Made by a program: the position numbers and the translations under genes. Of a stretch of 64,000 nt of DNA, positions 16,069 to 24,729 are shown piece by piece. This stretch comes from Oscillospiraceae bacterium. Its GTDB lineage: Bacteria > Bacillota > Clostridia > Oscillospirales > Oscillospiraceae. Under the pieces are notes generated by a model that was not told where the DNA came from, did not search any database, and saw only the letters and a list, made by a program, of their open reading frames with translations. The stretch lies in assembly GCA_020025575.1 (NCBI GenBank), contig JAHHRW010000009.1:4568-68567 (forward strand), given 5' to 3'. Position 1 is the stretch's first letter. Each line of letters starts with the position of its first letter.

Positions 16069-17367
16069 ATGCAACTGTTTACAACTGTAATGCTGGTAAT
16101 AGGCATTGTACTGGCAGTGACACTCACTGTATTGTATTCTTATCAGATTGTCTATCTATTCATTCCCCTGATTGTGCATGAAAAACCGCCGAAGAATCCC
16201 ACTCCTATGGCCAATCGTCGTTTTGCGGTTCTGATTGCTGCCCGCAATGAGCAGGCGGTACTTCCGCATTTGCTGGACAGTATTCGGGATCAGGATTTTC
16301 CTGCTGAACAGATTACAACCTTTGTTGTGGCGGACAATTGTACCGATGCAACTGCTGCGGTGGCTGCGGCCCACGGAGCCATCGTATATGAGAGATTCAA
16401 CAAAGAACAAGTGGGTAAAGGCTATGCCCTGGATTACCTGCTGACACAAATCCAGAAGGACGGACGTCTGGATGATTTTGACGCATTTATGGTGTTTGAT
16501 GCAGATAATCTGCTGATGCCCAATTATTTCACGGAAATGAATAAAACCTGCGACCGTGGATATGAGGCATTTGCCGGTTACCGCAATTCCAAGAACTTTG
16601 CATCTAACTGGATTTCAGCCGGCTATGCCATCTGGTATCTGCATGATTCGGCACACATGAATCGGGCCCGCTGTCTGATAGGGGCTACCTGCGCTGTCAA
16701 TGGAACGGGATTCGGCTTTACCCGCCAGCTGCTGGAAAAAATGGGCGGTTGGGAATTCTTCACCCTGACAGAAGATATCGAGTTCAGTATGCTCTGTGCG
16801 GCACGGGGCTATAAGGTGGGCTATTGCCACAATGCAATCTTATTCGATGAACAGCCCACCCGATGGAAACAGTCCTATCGACAGCGTATCCGCTGGAGTC
16901 AAGGCTCCTATCAGGTGGCGCACCTTCATACCGGGGAACTGCTGCGCGGGATGTTCCGTCTAAAAACCGCCTATTCTTCTTTTGAGTCCATGACACTTTC
17001 GGTCTGGGGCTTTGGTCTGGGTGCGGTTGCCGGAATCATTACCATCATCAATACCATGCTGTTGGGAAACCTGACAGACCTTTTGTTGGTCTTTGGATTT
17101 ACACTTATTTTGAGCTACCTGTCCATGGCCATGATTGCGGCCATTACCGTGAAGACGGAGTGGAACCGGATTCGTGCCAGCGTGGGCCGGAAACTGTACA
17201 GCATCGTCTGTTTCCCGATATTTATGATTACATGGTATCCCATCAACATTCTTTCCCTGTTCTATAAATTTGAGTGGACACCCATTGAACACACGGTTGC
17301 AATCTCTGCATCGGAGCTGACCAGAGGGAAACCACGGGCAAAGAAAGAGCATGAAGTGATTTTCTAA
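16069..17367 (+). CDS. membrane-bound family 2 glycosyltransferase
   Basis: Processive-type glycosyltransferase likely making or modifying a surface polysaccharide. In the 432-residue protein an N-terminal helix (about 5-32) is followed by a GT-A domain: LIAARNEQAVLPHLLDSI, VVADNCTDAT, the metal-binding DAD at 144-146, TED at 234-236 and QRIRW at 272-276, the D,D,D,QxxRW set of cellulose/hyaluronan synthase-like enzymes. Three or so helices follow between about 305 and 400. The product cannot be told. Single gene with a structured leader, next to the terminator at 17395. Confidence 0.85.
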   Translation: MQLFTTVMLVIGIVLAVTLTVLYSYQIVYLFIPLIVHEKPPKNPTPMANRRFAVLIAARNEQAVLPHLLDSIRDQDFPAEQITTFVVADNCTDATAAVAAAHGAIVYERFNKEQVGKGYALDYLLTQIQKDGRLDDFDAFMVFDADNLLMPNYFTEMNKTCDRGYEAFAGYRNSKNFASNWISAGYAIWYLHDSAHMNRARCLIGATCAVNGTGFGFTRQLLEKMGGWEFFTLTEDIEFSMLCAARGYKVGYCHNAILFDEQPTRWKQSYRQRIRWSQGSYQVAHLHTGELLRGMFRLKTAYSSFESMTLSVWGFGLGAVAGIITIINTMLLGNLTDLLLVFGFTLILSYLSMAMIAAITVKTEWNRIRASVGRKLYSIVCFPIFMITWYPINILSLFYKFEWTPIEHTVAISASELTRGKPRAKKEHEVIF

Positions 17368-17394
17368 CAGGGAAGAGTAAATCTAGTTGAATAT

Positions 17395-17456
17395 AAAAAG
17401 TCTGTACTGCTTAGACTCCGGGAGAGGGAATGCAGTACAGACTTTTTGCATTTTTA
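17395..17456. terminator. bidirectional terminator between glycosyltransferase gene and ppdK
   Basis: Inverted repeat AAAAGTCTGTACTGC / GCAGTACAGACTTTT separated by about 20 bases, with A and T runs on the outside, so it can end transcripts from both sides. The stretch from here to the ppdK stop at 17557 shows nothing else. Confidence 0.8.
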
Positions 17457-17556
17457 GACCGATTCAGGAATTTGCAAACTTAATGATACGCGGTGGGCCT
17501 TCCCAGAGGTTGCGGCCTGCTCAAAACAAAACGGCAATTCAAAGGAAGGAGAACAC

Positions 17557-20184
17557 CTACCGATTTGCGATGGCAGCCTGAGCGGCGGCCAGCCGAGCGA
17601 TGGGAACACGGAAGGGCGAGCAGGAAACATAGTCAAGACCAATCTTATGACAGAATGCTACGGAAGAGGGATCGCCGCCATGCTCACCGCAGATACCCAC
17701 ATGCATGTCAGGACGCACCGAGCGCCCCAGCTTGATTGCCATTTCCATCAGGCGGCCAACACCAACCTGATCCAGCTTGGTAAAGGGGTCGTTCTCGTAA
17801 ATCTTGGTATCGTAGTAGGCATCCAGGAACTTGCCGGAATCGTCACGGCTGAATCCAAAGGTCATCTGGGTCAAGTCGTTGGTACCAAAGCAGAAGAATG
17901 CAGCTTCCTTGGCAATGTCATCGGCGGTGAGGCAAGCTCTGGGAATCTCAATCATGGTGCCGACTTCGTAAGTCAGTGCAATGCCGGAGGCGGCAATTTC
18001 TTCGTCAGCTGTCTTAACCACAACGCTCTTGACAAACGCCAGCTCCTTCACGTCGCCTACTAGAGGAATCATGATTTCAGGAGCCAGATTCCAGTCGGGA
18101 TGTGCCTTTGTTACAGTCAAAGCGGCACGAATTACGGCCTTCGTCTGCATGGCGGCAATTTCGGGGTAGGTGACACTCAGCCGGCAGCCCCGGTGCCCCA
18201 TCATGGGATTGGCTTCGTGCAGGGAGGCAATGATGTCCTTGATGTCCTGGATACTCTTGCACTGAGCAGCGGCCAGTGCCTCGATTTCCGCCTCAGTGGT
18301 GGGTACAAACTCGTGCAGAGGGGGATCCAGGAAACGAATGGTAACGGGGTAGCCTTCCATGGCCTCATAAATCTTCTCAAAGTCACTCTGTTGGAGCGGG
18401 AGCAGCCGATCCAGTGCCTTCTCCCGCTGTTCAACGGTGTCAGAGCAAATCATCTCCCGGAATAGTTCAATGCGATCTTCTTCAAAGAACATATGCTCTG
18501 TACGGCATAGGCCGATGCCTTCTGCACCCAATTCACGAGCCCTGCGGGCGTCCTGCGGGGTATCGGCATTGGTGCGAATATTCAGCCGGCGGTACTTGTC
18601 AGCCCAGCCCATGATACGGCCAAATTCTCCGGCAATTTCTGCTTCCCGGGTGGGGATGACGCCGTCGTAAATATAGCCGGTGGAACCGTCCAGAGAAAGA
18701 CAATCACCCTCGTGATAGGTTTTGCCAGCAAGAGTAAACTGCTTGCGTTCTTCGTCCATCACAATGGCAGAACAGCCGGAAACGCAGCAGGTACCCATGC
18801 CCCGGGCAACGACAGCAGCGTGGGAAGTCATACCTCCCCGAACGGTTAGGATGCCCTGGGCAGCTTTCATGCCTTCGATATCTTCGGGGCTGGTTTCCAG
18901 ACGAACCAATACCACTTTTTCACCGCGCTGCACCCATTGCTTTGCGTCTTCAGCGGTGAATACGATTCTGCCGCAGGCAGCTCCGGGAGAGGCTGCCAGT
19001 GCTTTGGCCACGGGTTCCGTTTTCTTCAGAACTTCCCCATCAAACTGGGGGTGCAGCAGGGTATCCAGCGTTCTGGGGTCGATCATGGCAACGGCCTTTT
19101 TCTCGCTGATCATGCCCTCGTCTACCAGATCACAGGCAATTTTCAGTGCGGCGGCAGCGGTTCGCTTGCCGTTACGGGTTTGCAGCATATACAGGTTGCC
19201 GTTTTCGATGGTGAACTCCATATCCTGCATATCCCGGTATTGGTCTTCCAGAATAAAGCAAACATTCTGAAATTCCTCAAATGCATGGGGGAATTTCTCT
19301 TTCATCTGGCTGATGGGCATGGGGGTACGCACGCCTGCAACCACATCTTCACCCTGCGCATTGGTCAGGAACTCACCGAACAGCTCCTTTTCGCCGGTAG
19401 CCGGGTTGCGGGTAAATGCAACACCGGTGCCGCAATCATCGCCCATATTGCCGAAGGCCATGGACTGCACATTGACGGCAGTGCCCCAGGAGTAGGGGAT
19501 GTCGTTGTCACGGCGGTACACGTTTGCTCTGGGATTATCCCAGGAGCGGAATACCGCCTGAATGGCTCCCATCAGCTGCTCCTTGGGGTCGGCGGGGAAG
19601 TCAACGCCCAGCTTGGCCTTGTACGCAGCCTTGAATTGATCAGCCAGTTCCTTTAGATCGTCAGCGGTCAGCTCAACATCCTGGGTGACGCCTCTTTTTT
19701 CCTTCATCTGATCGATGAGCACTTCAAAATACTTTTTGCCCACTTCCATGACCACATCGGAATACATCTGAATGAAACGGCGGTAGCAGTCGTATGCCCA
19801 GCGGGGATTGCCGGATTTTCTTGCCATGACTTCCACGACATCCTCGTTCAGACCCAGATTCAGAATGGTATCCATCATACCGGGCATAGAGGCACGAGCA
19901 CCGGAGCGAACGGAAACCAGCAGGGGATTGCTTTGGTCTCCAAATTTTTTGCCGGTGATATCTTCCAGCTTTTCAACATACTCCATGATTTGGGCCTGAA
20001 TCTCGTCATTGATTGCCTGACCGTCTTCATAATACTTGGTGCAGGCCTCCGTGGTAATTGTAAACCCCTGGGGGACAGGAAGTCCGATTCTGGTCATTTC
20101 TGCCAAATTCGCCCCCTTACCACCCAGGAGTTCTTTCATTGAACCGTCGCCCTCGGTAAATAGATAGACATATTTGTGAGCCAT
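17557..20184 (-). CDS. ppdK: pyruvate, phosphate dikinase
   Basis: Interconverts pyruvate, ATP and phosphate with phosphoenolpyruvate, AMP and pyrophosphate, used in glycolysis or gluconeogenesis by anaerobes. The 875-residue protein has full family length: nucleotide-binding N-terminus GGKGANLAEMTRIGLPVPQG, the phosphohistidine region GGMTSHAAVVARGMGTCCVSG, and the TIM-barrel PEP domain with RTEHMFFEEDRI, GHRGCRLSVTYPEI, FFCFGTNDLTQMTFGFSRDD and the catalytic Cys in HVGICGEHGGDP. Start ATG at 20184 has AAAGGGG upstream. Single-gene unit. Confidence 0.97.
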   Translation of the reverse strand: MAHKYVYLFTEGDGSMKELLGGKGANLAEMTRIGLPVPQGFTITTEACTKYYEDGQAINDEIQAQIMEYVEKLEDITGKKFGDQSNPLLVSVRSGARASMPGMMDTILNLGLNEDVVEVMARKSGNPRWAYDCYRRFIQMYSDVVMEVGKKYFEVLIDQMKEKRGVTQDVELTADDLKELADQFKAAYKAKLGVDFPADPKEQLMGAIQAVFRSWDNPRANVYRRDNDIPYSWGTAVNVQSMAFGNMGDDCGTGVAFTRNPATGEKELFGEFLTNAQGEDVVAGVRTPMPISQMKEKFPHAFEEFQNVCFILEDQYRDMQDMEFTIENGNLYMLQTRNGKRTAAAALKIACDLVDEGMISEKKAVAMIDPRTLDTLLHPQFDGEVLKKTEPVAKALAASPGAACGRIVFTAEDAKQWVQRGEKVVLVRLETSPEDIEGMKAAQGILTVRGGMTSHAAVVARGMGTCCVSGCSAIVMDEERKQFTLAGKTYHEGDCLSLDGSTGYIYDGVIPTREAEIAGEFGRIMGWADKYRRLNIRTNADTPQDARRARELGAEGIGLCRTEHMFFEEDRIELFREMICSDTVEQREKALDRLLPLQQSDFEKIYEAMEGYPVTIRFLDPPLHEFVPTTEAEIEALAAAQCKSIQDIKDIIASLHEANPMMGHRGCRLSVTYPEIAAMQTKAVIRAALTVTKAHPDWNLAPEIMIPLVGDVKELAFVKSVVVKTADEEIAASGIALTYEVGTMIEIPRACLTADDIAKEAAFFCFGTNDLTQMTFGFSRDDSGKFLDAYYDTKIYENDPFTKLDQVGVGRLMEMAIKLGRSVRPDMHVGICGEHGGDPSSVAFCHKIGLDYVSCSPFRVPIARLAAAQAAIANR

Positions 20185-20201
20185 GCGGATACCCCTTTCA
20201 C

Positions 20202-20230
20202 AATTACAGGTGTTTATTTCACCTGTAATT
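20202..20230 (-). promoter_or_regulatory. perfect inverted repeat in ppdK leader
   Basis: AATTACAGGTG, 7-base spacer, CACCTGTAATT, entirely within the short ppdK leader between the -10 element and the ribosome site. It can act as an operator for a dimeric regulator or as a 5' stem-loop in the mRNA. Confidence 0.6.
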
Positions 20231-20250
20231 TTACATTTTTAGACTAAGAC

Positions 20251-20280
20251 AGTATATCACGTTATTGGTGAAAATGTAAA
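20251..20280 (-). promoter_or_regulatory. ppdK promoter
   Basis: Minus strand TTTACA (20275-20280), 18-base spacer, TATACT (20251-20256). The start would lie near 20244, about 60 bases before the ATG. Confidence 0.75.
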
Positions 20281-20365
20281 TACTTTTATGAAATGTATAA
20301 TTAAAATTGTTATTATTATACAAAATATAGAGGGCGAATTATAGCATATGTTCTGGAAAGGGGAA

Positions 20366-20391
20366 ATAAAAAAGCCGCCCGAAGGCGGCTT
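20366..20391 (-). terminator. tatD terminator
   Basis: Stem AAGCCGCC / GGCGGCTT with loop CGAA, followed on the minus strand by a run of six T and ATTTCCCC. It overlaps the final codons region of tatD. Confidence 0.88.
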
Positions 20392-20392
20392 T

Positions 20393-21154
20393 TCAAATTC
20401 GATAGAGTCGTTTTCCGTTTTCGGTGGTGATGCGCTGAACTTCTTCCACAGGTAATCCACGAATTTCTGCCAGACGCTCCGCCATGCGATAGAGCCTGCT
20501 TGGGTCGTTTCGCTTGCCACGGAAGGGCTCCGGGGACATATAGGGGCAGTCTGTCTCCAGAACGATACGCTCCAGAGGAATGGAAGATGCAACTTCCACC
20601 GCTTTGCGTGCATTCTTAAAAGTGAGCACACCTGTAAAGCCGATATAGTATCCCTTGTCAACGAGAATATTGGCCATCTCTGCGGAGCCGCAGTAGCAGT
20701 GAAATACGCCACTCACATCGGGAAATTCGGACACAATGGCCATGCCGTCTTCGTGAGCATCCCGTTCATGGATGATGACGGGCAGGCACAGCTCCCGGGC
20801 CAGCTGCATCTGCATCCGGAACGCCCGCTGCTGGATTTCTCTGGGGACATCTTCGTAATGATAATCCAAACCAATTTCGCCAATGGCTTTCACCTTGGGG
20901 TTGTTTTGGCACAGACCTCTGTATGTTTCCATCAGTTCTTCATTGACGAGATTCGCAGCATCCGGATGGGAGCCTACGGCAGCGTATATAAAATCGTATT
21001 GGTTGGACAAGGCAACTGCATTTCGGGAAGTTGGTAGGTCACAGCCGGGATTCATCAATAGTGAGATATCAGCCTGAGCCAGTGCGGCGATGATCTCGTG
21101 ACGATCTGCGTCAAAAGCTGCATCGTCCATATGTGCATGGGTATCAAAGAGCAT
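20393..21154 (-). CDS. tatD: TatD family metal-dependent DNase/hydrolase
   Basis: TatD proteins are TIM-barrel metallohydrolases with 3'-5' exonuclease activity in the cytoplasm. The 253-residue protein has the first metal motif DTHAHMDD at residue 4, GEIGLDYHYED near residue 90, VIIHERDAHED, and FHCYCGSAEMA plus ETDCPYMSP, all standard. ATG at 21154 has a perfect AGGAGG in front; the frame extends to 21181 but the extra nine residues overlap the upstream gene. Start overlaps the end of the phosphopantetheinyl transferase by 11 bases. Confidence 0.93.
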   Translation of the reverse strand: MLFDTHAHMDDAAFDADRHEIIAALAQADISLLMNPGCDLPTSRNAVALSNQYDFIYAAVGSHPDAANLVNEELMETYRGLCQNNPKVKAIGEIGLDYHYEDVPREIQQRAFRMQMQLARELCLPVIIHERDAHEDGMAIVSEFPDVSGVFHCYCGSAEMANILVDKGYYIGFTGVLTFKNARKAVEVASSIPLERIVLETDCPYMSPEPFRGKRNDPSRLYRMAERLAEIRGLPVEEVQRITTENGKRLYRI

Positions 21155-21635
21155 GGGTTTCCTCCTGTTGGATAATGGCAACCAGACAACCGTCCATCGT
21201 TTGGATTCTGGGGTCGTCCGGAGAAAAGTCGGTGTAGTTCGGGTAGCCTTTCAGGCCTTCGCCGGATAGTTTTGCGCTTGCCTCTTTTAATACCCAGTAA
21301 CGCAAAAGAGCCTGCTGTTTATTGGGGGTACACTGAAAACGACGGTATTCAGATGGAGAGAGGATTTTTTCAGCCAATCGCAAATCGATGGCCCGGTCCA
21401 GTTCTTCGGCATCGATGCCCACGGGACAATCAGACAGAGCGCAAAACACATGGTTTTTCGTATGGGAGATGGAGAAGTGCAGGGAACTGCTGCAAAAACA
21501 GGGCTTGCCCCGGGGCATTGTGATGATTTCCGGGGGTTCCAGGCCGGTTTCTTCCCGATACATTCGGGATAGGAGCAGCCTTCCCACATCATGCCCACGG
21601 CGGCCATTGAGAGTTTCTGATTTGATTCGCAGCAC
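21144..21635 (-). CDS. 4'-phosphopantetheinyl transferase superfamily protein
   Basis: Moves the phosphopantetheine arm of CoA onto a carrier protein. The 163-residue protein has LHFSISHTKNHVFCAL, the Mg-binding VGIDAEELDR and WVLKEASAKLSGEGL, the three Sfp-family motifs. It is short compared with Sfp (about 220 residues) and lacks much of the N-terminal half. I chose the GTG at 21635 with GGAGGTG eight bases upstream; an ATG at 21692 would place the N-terminus inside the terminator of the upstream gene. No promoter fits between that terminator and the start, so it may depend on read-through. Confidence 0.85.
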   Translation of the reverse strand: MLRIKSETLNGRRGHDVGRLLLSRMYREETGLEPPEIITMPRGKPCFCSSSLHFSISHTKNHVFCALSDCPVGIDAEELDRAIDLRLAEKILSPSEYRRFQCTPNKQQALLRYWVLKEASAKLSGEGLKGYPNYTDFSPDDPRIQTMDGCLVAIIQQEETHAL

Positions 21636-21651
21636 GATGGCACCTCCAGAC

Positions 21652-21680
21652 AAAAAAAGAGTCGGTCCGAAGACCGACTC
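21652..21680 (-). terminator. terminator of zinc-ribbon gene
   Basis: Nine-base-pair stem GAGTCGGTC / GACCGACTC with loop CGAA and seven T on the minus strand. It stands between the zinc-ribbon gene and the phosphopantetheinyl transferase gene. Confidence 0.9.
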
Positions 21681-21698
21681 TTTCATTCGCAATCAAAA

Positions 21699-21977
21699 TT
21701 AGCCGTTAGCACGCATCTGAGCGAAGCACTCGCTGCAGTATACAGGACGGTCGGACTTGGGCTGGAAGGGAACCTTTGCCTCACAGCCGCAACGTGCGCA
21801 GGTAGCAGTGAAGTACTCACGGGGACCACGAGCGTTGTTCTTGCGAGCATCGCGGCAAGCCTTGCAGCGCTGGGGCTCGTTCTGGAAACCACGCTCTGCA
21901 TAGAATTCCTGCTCACCAGCGGTGAAAACGAATTCGCTGCCGCACTCTTTGCAAACTAAAGTCTTATCTTCGTACAT
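21699..21977 (-). CDS. zinc-ribbon protein with two CxxC pairs per half
   Basis: A 92-residue cytoplasmic protein with two predicted zinc sites: N-terminal LVCKECGSEFVFTAGEQEFY and RCKACRDARK (the 'probable zinc-ribbon' zf-trcl type), and C-terminal ATCARCGCEAKVPFQP with RPVYCSECF. The family is common in Clostridia and of unknown function. It has a perfect consensus promoter and a long leader (21978-22163), which suggests strong and regulated expression. GAGAGGT precedes the ATG. Confidence 0.88.
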   Translation of the reverse strand: MYEDKTLVCKECGSEFVFTAGEQEFYAERGFQNEPQRCKACRDARKNNARGPREYFTATCARCGCEAKVPFQPKSDRPVYCSECFAQMRANG

Positions 21978-22163
21978 TGATTTTACCTCTCTTCGGTTGA
22001 ATGTTTGCCCCGTGAAAGCACCATTGGATACTGGTATATAACGCGGAGTATGATATTTGCGAACGGTTGATCACCGCTTACGCTGAACTTACTCTTGCGC
22101 GGCGGGACAACAGAAGAAAGGGTACCGCATCGGCAATCAAGAGACTGTGACTTGCTTGTCACT
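21978..22163 (-). promoter_or_regulatory. long leader of zinc-ribbon gene
   Basis: About 185 transcribed bases lie between the predicted start near 22163 and the ATG at 21977. By eye there are small stems (GTGAC/GTCAC at the 5' end; CGGT/ACCG near 22060-22075) but no known riboswitch signature. It might hold a regulatory RNA or a short leader peptide; I cannot assign it. Confidence 0.4.
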
Positions 22164-22169
22164 ATGGGA

Positions 22170-22198
22170 ATTATACACGCCTTGTATCGATTTGTCAA
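22170..22198 (-). promoter_or_regulatory. perfect consensus promoter for zinc-ribbon gene
   Basis: Minus strand TTGACA (22193-22198), 17-base spacer, TATAAT (22170-22175), exact on both hexamers. Confidence 0.93.
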
Positions 22199-22255
22199 TC
22201 CTTTATTCACAATTTCATGTGACAATGCACAATTCTTTGGCGATATTTGACCCGA

Positions 22256-23293
22256 TTACAGGGGAATTTGCATCTGACCCTGACAGGGAATGTGCAAATG
22301 CTCATATGCAAGGGGGGTAACACAGCGGCCTCTGGGGGTTCTGGTCAAAAAACCCAGCTGCATGAGATAGGGCTCGTACACATCTTCCAGCGTGACAGCC
22401 TCTTCGCCGATGGTGGCAGCCAGCGTTTCAAGACCGACAGGGCCGCCGCTGTAATTCTGAATGATGGCTGTGAGCATCCGGCGGTCGATGGCATCAAGAC
22501 CCAGATGATCCACGTCCAGCTGCTCCAGTGCCATGTTGGCAGCCTCTTTGGTGATGACACCATCGGCACAGACCTGGGCAAAGTCCCGGACACGGCGCAG
22601 GAACCGGTTGGCGATTCTGGGGGTGCCGCGGCTGCGGGATGCAATTTCATAGGCACCCTCGGGGTCAATTTCCATGCCAAGGATGGTGGCACTTCGGGTG
22701 ACGATTTTTGCCAGTTCCTCTGCTGAGTACAACTCCAGCCGCAGGCTCACACCAAAACGGTCCCGGAGCGGGGCGGAGAGCTGCCCGGCTCTGGTGGTAG
22801 CGCCCACCAGTGTGAATCGGGGCAGATCCAGACGGATGGAATTTGCACTGGGGCCTTTTCCTACAATAATATCAATTGCAAAATCTTCCATTGCGGGGTA
22901 TAGGATTTCCTCTACAACCCGGTTCAGACGGTGGATTTCGTCGATAAACAGCACATCGCCGGGGTTCAGATTGGTGAGCAAAGCCGCCAAGTCGCCGGGC
23001 TTTTCGATGGCAGGGCCGGAAGTCACCCGGATACCTGCGCCCATTTCACTGGCGATGATGTTTGCCAGCGTGGTTTTACCCAGACCGGGAGGGCCGTAGA
23101 GCAGGGTGTGATCCAGCGGTTCCCCCCTGCGGCGGGCAGCCTCTAAATAGATGGAGAGATTGGCTTTGGCCTTTTCCTGACCGGTATAATCGGCAAGAAA
23201 TTTTGGGCGCAGTCCAACTTCCACCGTGTCTGTGGAAAGCTGCGTGGGGGTTATAATGGGAGCCTGCAGCTCCTCGGAAAATTCTAAACTCAT
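22256..23293 (-). CDS. ruvB: Holliday junction branch migration ATPase RuvB
   Basis: Hexameric AAA+ motor that drives branch migration with RuvA. The 345-residue protein shows LRPKFLADYTGQEKAK, Walker A GPPGLGKTTLA, Walker B VLFIDEIHRLN, sensor 1 LVGATTRAG and the winged-helix end with EPYLMQLGFLTRTPRGR. ATG at 23293 with GGAGG is preferred over the ATG at 23305. Third gene of the ruvC-ruvA-ruvB operon. Confidence 0.97.
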   Translation of the reverse strand: MSLEFSEELQAPIITPTQLSTDTVEVGLRPKFLADYTGQEKAKANLSIYLEAARRRGEPLDHTLLYGPPGLGKTTLANIIASEMGAGIRVTSGPAIEKPGDLAALLTNLNPGDVLFIDEIHRLNRVVEEILYPAMEDFAIDIIVGKGPSANSIRLDLPRFTLVGATTRAGQLSAPLRDRFGVSLRLELYSAEELAKIVTRSATILGMEIDPEGAYEIASRSRGTPRIANRFLRRVRDFAQVCADGVITKEAANMALEQLDVDHLGLDAIDRRMLTAIIQNYSGGPVGLETLAATIGEEAVTLEDVYEPYLMQLGFLTRTPRGRCVTPLAYEHLHIPCQGQMQIPL

Positions 23294-23343
23294 GAAAACC
23301 TCCAAAATTGAGGATGAAATTCTGATTCAAACGGAAATAGCCG

Positions 23344-23946
23344 TTATGCCTTCATCACCATAGCCCGCAGCGCATAGCGAACCATTTCCTCGGTGGTGGC
23401 CTTGGGGTCGCAGCCCTTCAGAGCACCGGAAATCTCTGGGCTGGAATAACCCAGTTCCTGCAATGCAGCGGTGGCCAGTGCAGTGTTGCTGCTGACGGCG
23501 GGGATTCCGGTGGGCTTGACCCCGGAGAAATCCAGTGCCGCATCGGTGCCTCCCACCTTATCTTTCAGCTCCAGAATGATGCGCTGGGCAATTTTTTTGC
23601 CAACCCCCTGAGCGGCGGTGAGCATTTTTTCATCTCCGGTCATAACAGCCAGAGTGAAATTCTGAGGGCCGCCTGCGGACAAAATCGCAAGGGCTGCCTT
23701 GGGACCCACGCCGGTAACAGAGGTCAACAGCTCATAGCAGTGCTGTTCTTCCTTGGTGGAAAAGCCGTACAGTTCATGGGCGTCTTCCCGAATGGATTCG
23801 CAGATATACAGTCGGGCATTCTGGTTGAGTTTTAACTGAGCTGCCGTGTATGCGGTGATGCGGCAACCATAGCCGACACCGCTGCATTCAATCACAGCAA
23901 GTCCCGGCTCTAAGATGGTAACGGGACCGGAAACATAATAAATCAT
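23344..23946 (-). CDS. ruvA: Holliday junction DNA helicase subunit RuvA
   Basis: Tetrameric protein that binds the four-way junction and loads RuvB. The 200-residue protein begins MIYYVSGPVTILEPG, has helix-hairpin-helix segments LLTSVTGVGPKAALAILSA and LTAAQGVGKKIAQRIILELK, and a C-terminal RuvB-binding domain ending in ALKGCDPKATTEEMVRYALR. Lies 18 bases after ruvC and 50 before ruvB. Confidence 0.96.
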   Translation of the reverse strand: MIYYVSGPVTILEPGLAVIECSGVGYGCRITAYTAAQLKLNQNARLYICESIREDAHELYGFSTKEEQHCYELLTSVTGVGPKAALAILSAGGPQNFTLAVMTGDEKMLTAAQGVGKKIAQRIILELKDKVGGTDAALDFSGVKPTGIPAVSSNTALATAALQELGYSSPEISGALKGCDPKATTEEMVRYALRAMVMKA

Positions 23947-23964
23947 GGGATTCCTCCATGGTGG

Positions 23965-24459
23965 TTAAGGTTGGATTCGGGACAGCAGAGATGTGCTGGA
24001 TCGGGCATGACACAGTGCAATTGCGATGGCATCGGCGGCGTCATCGGGCTTGGGGGTCTTCTCCAGATGGAGAATGCGCTTGGTCATGTCCTGCACCTGA
24101 TGCTTGGTGGCGTTGCCGTACCCGACAACAGATTGCTTGACCTGCATGGGTTTGTAGGCATAGACCGGGACACCGGCCTGCCGAATGGCCAGCAGGATCA
24201 CGCCGCGGCTCTGGGCAACGCCAATGCCGGTGGTGACATTCTGGCCGAAAAACAGCTCTTCAATTGCCACTGCCTCGGGCTTGGCAAGTTCCAGCAGCTG
24301 TTTCATATCTTCATAAATCATCTCCAGACGGGCAGAAAAGTCTGCGCCCGCAGGGGTGGTGATGGCACCGTAGCGCAAGAGGGCATAATTACTTCGCTGG
24401 GCCTCAATCAGGCCAAAGCCCGTGATGCCATAACCGGGGTCGATTCCCAGAATTCTCAT
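23965..24459 (-). CDS. ruvC: crossover junction endodeoxyribonuclease RuvC
   Basis: Resolves Holliday junctions by paired nicks. The 164-residue protein begins RILGIDPGYGITGFG with the first catalytic Asp, has AIEELFFGQNVTTGIGVAQSRG with catalytic Glu, and the DDAADAIAIALCHA end with the last acidic pair. ATG at 24459 is chosen because the family starts with this motif; the ATG at 24483 adds eight residues. A TGC-TACAAT extended -10 (24482-24487, minus) lies just upstream, without a good -35. Confidence 0.96.
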   Translation of the reverse strand: MRILGIDPGYGITGFGLIEAQRSNYALLRYGAITTPAGADFSARLEMIYEDMKQLLELAKPEAVAIEELFFGQNVTTGIGVAQSRGVILLAIRQAGVPVYAYKPMQVKQSVVGYGNATKHQVQDMTKRILHLEKTPKPDDAADAIAIALCHARSSTSLLSRIQP

Positions 24460-24661
24460 AAATGGGTTCACCTCAGATGTCATTGTAGCACATTTGTTTT
24501 GTTTTTCCTAGGGGCGTTTTTCAAAAGACGTGGAATAATTTGATGAAAATTCCTTAATAGAAGATTTGCTGTTTGAAACAAATGATGTAAGATAGCCCCT
24601 GACAGAGTAGATAGAATTGAGGGTAAAACCGGCTGAATAACTGACCAAAGTATACGATAGA

Positions 24662-24700
24662 GAAAAAGAGCGGTTTCCCGACAGGGAAACCGCTCTCTTT
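24662..24700 (-). terminator. terminator of LRR/SLH gene
   Basis: Twelve-base-pair stem GAGCGGTTTCCC / GGGAAACCGCTC with loop GACA; T-rich on both sides. The 24488-24661 stretch between it and ruvC shows nothing I can name. Confidence 0.85.
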
Positions 24701-24729
24701 TGTGATTTGAATTTTGCAGCAGAGGTCGA

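Noticed and set aside
21983..22225. 80-codon minus-strand frame across the zinc-ribbon leader
   Set aside because: It begins upstream of the perfect promoter, so its start codon is not on the main transcript, and it has no ribosome site.
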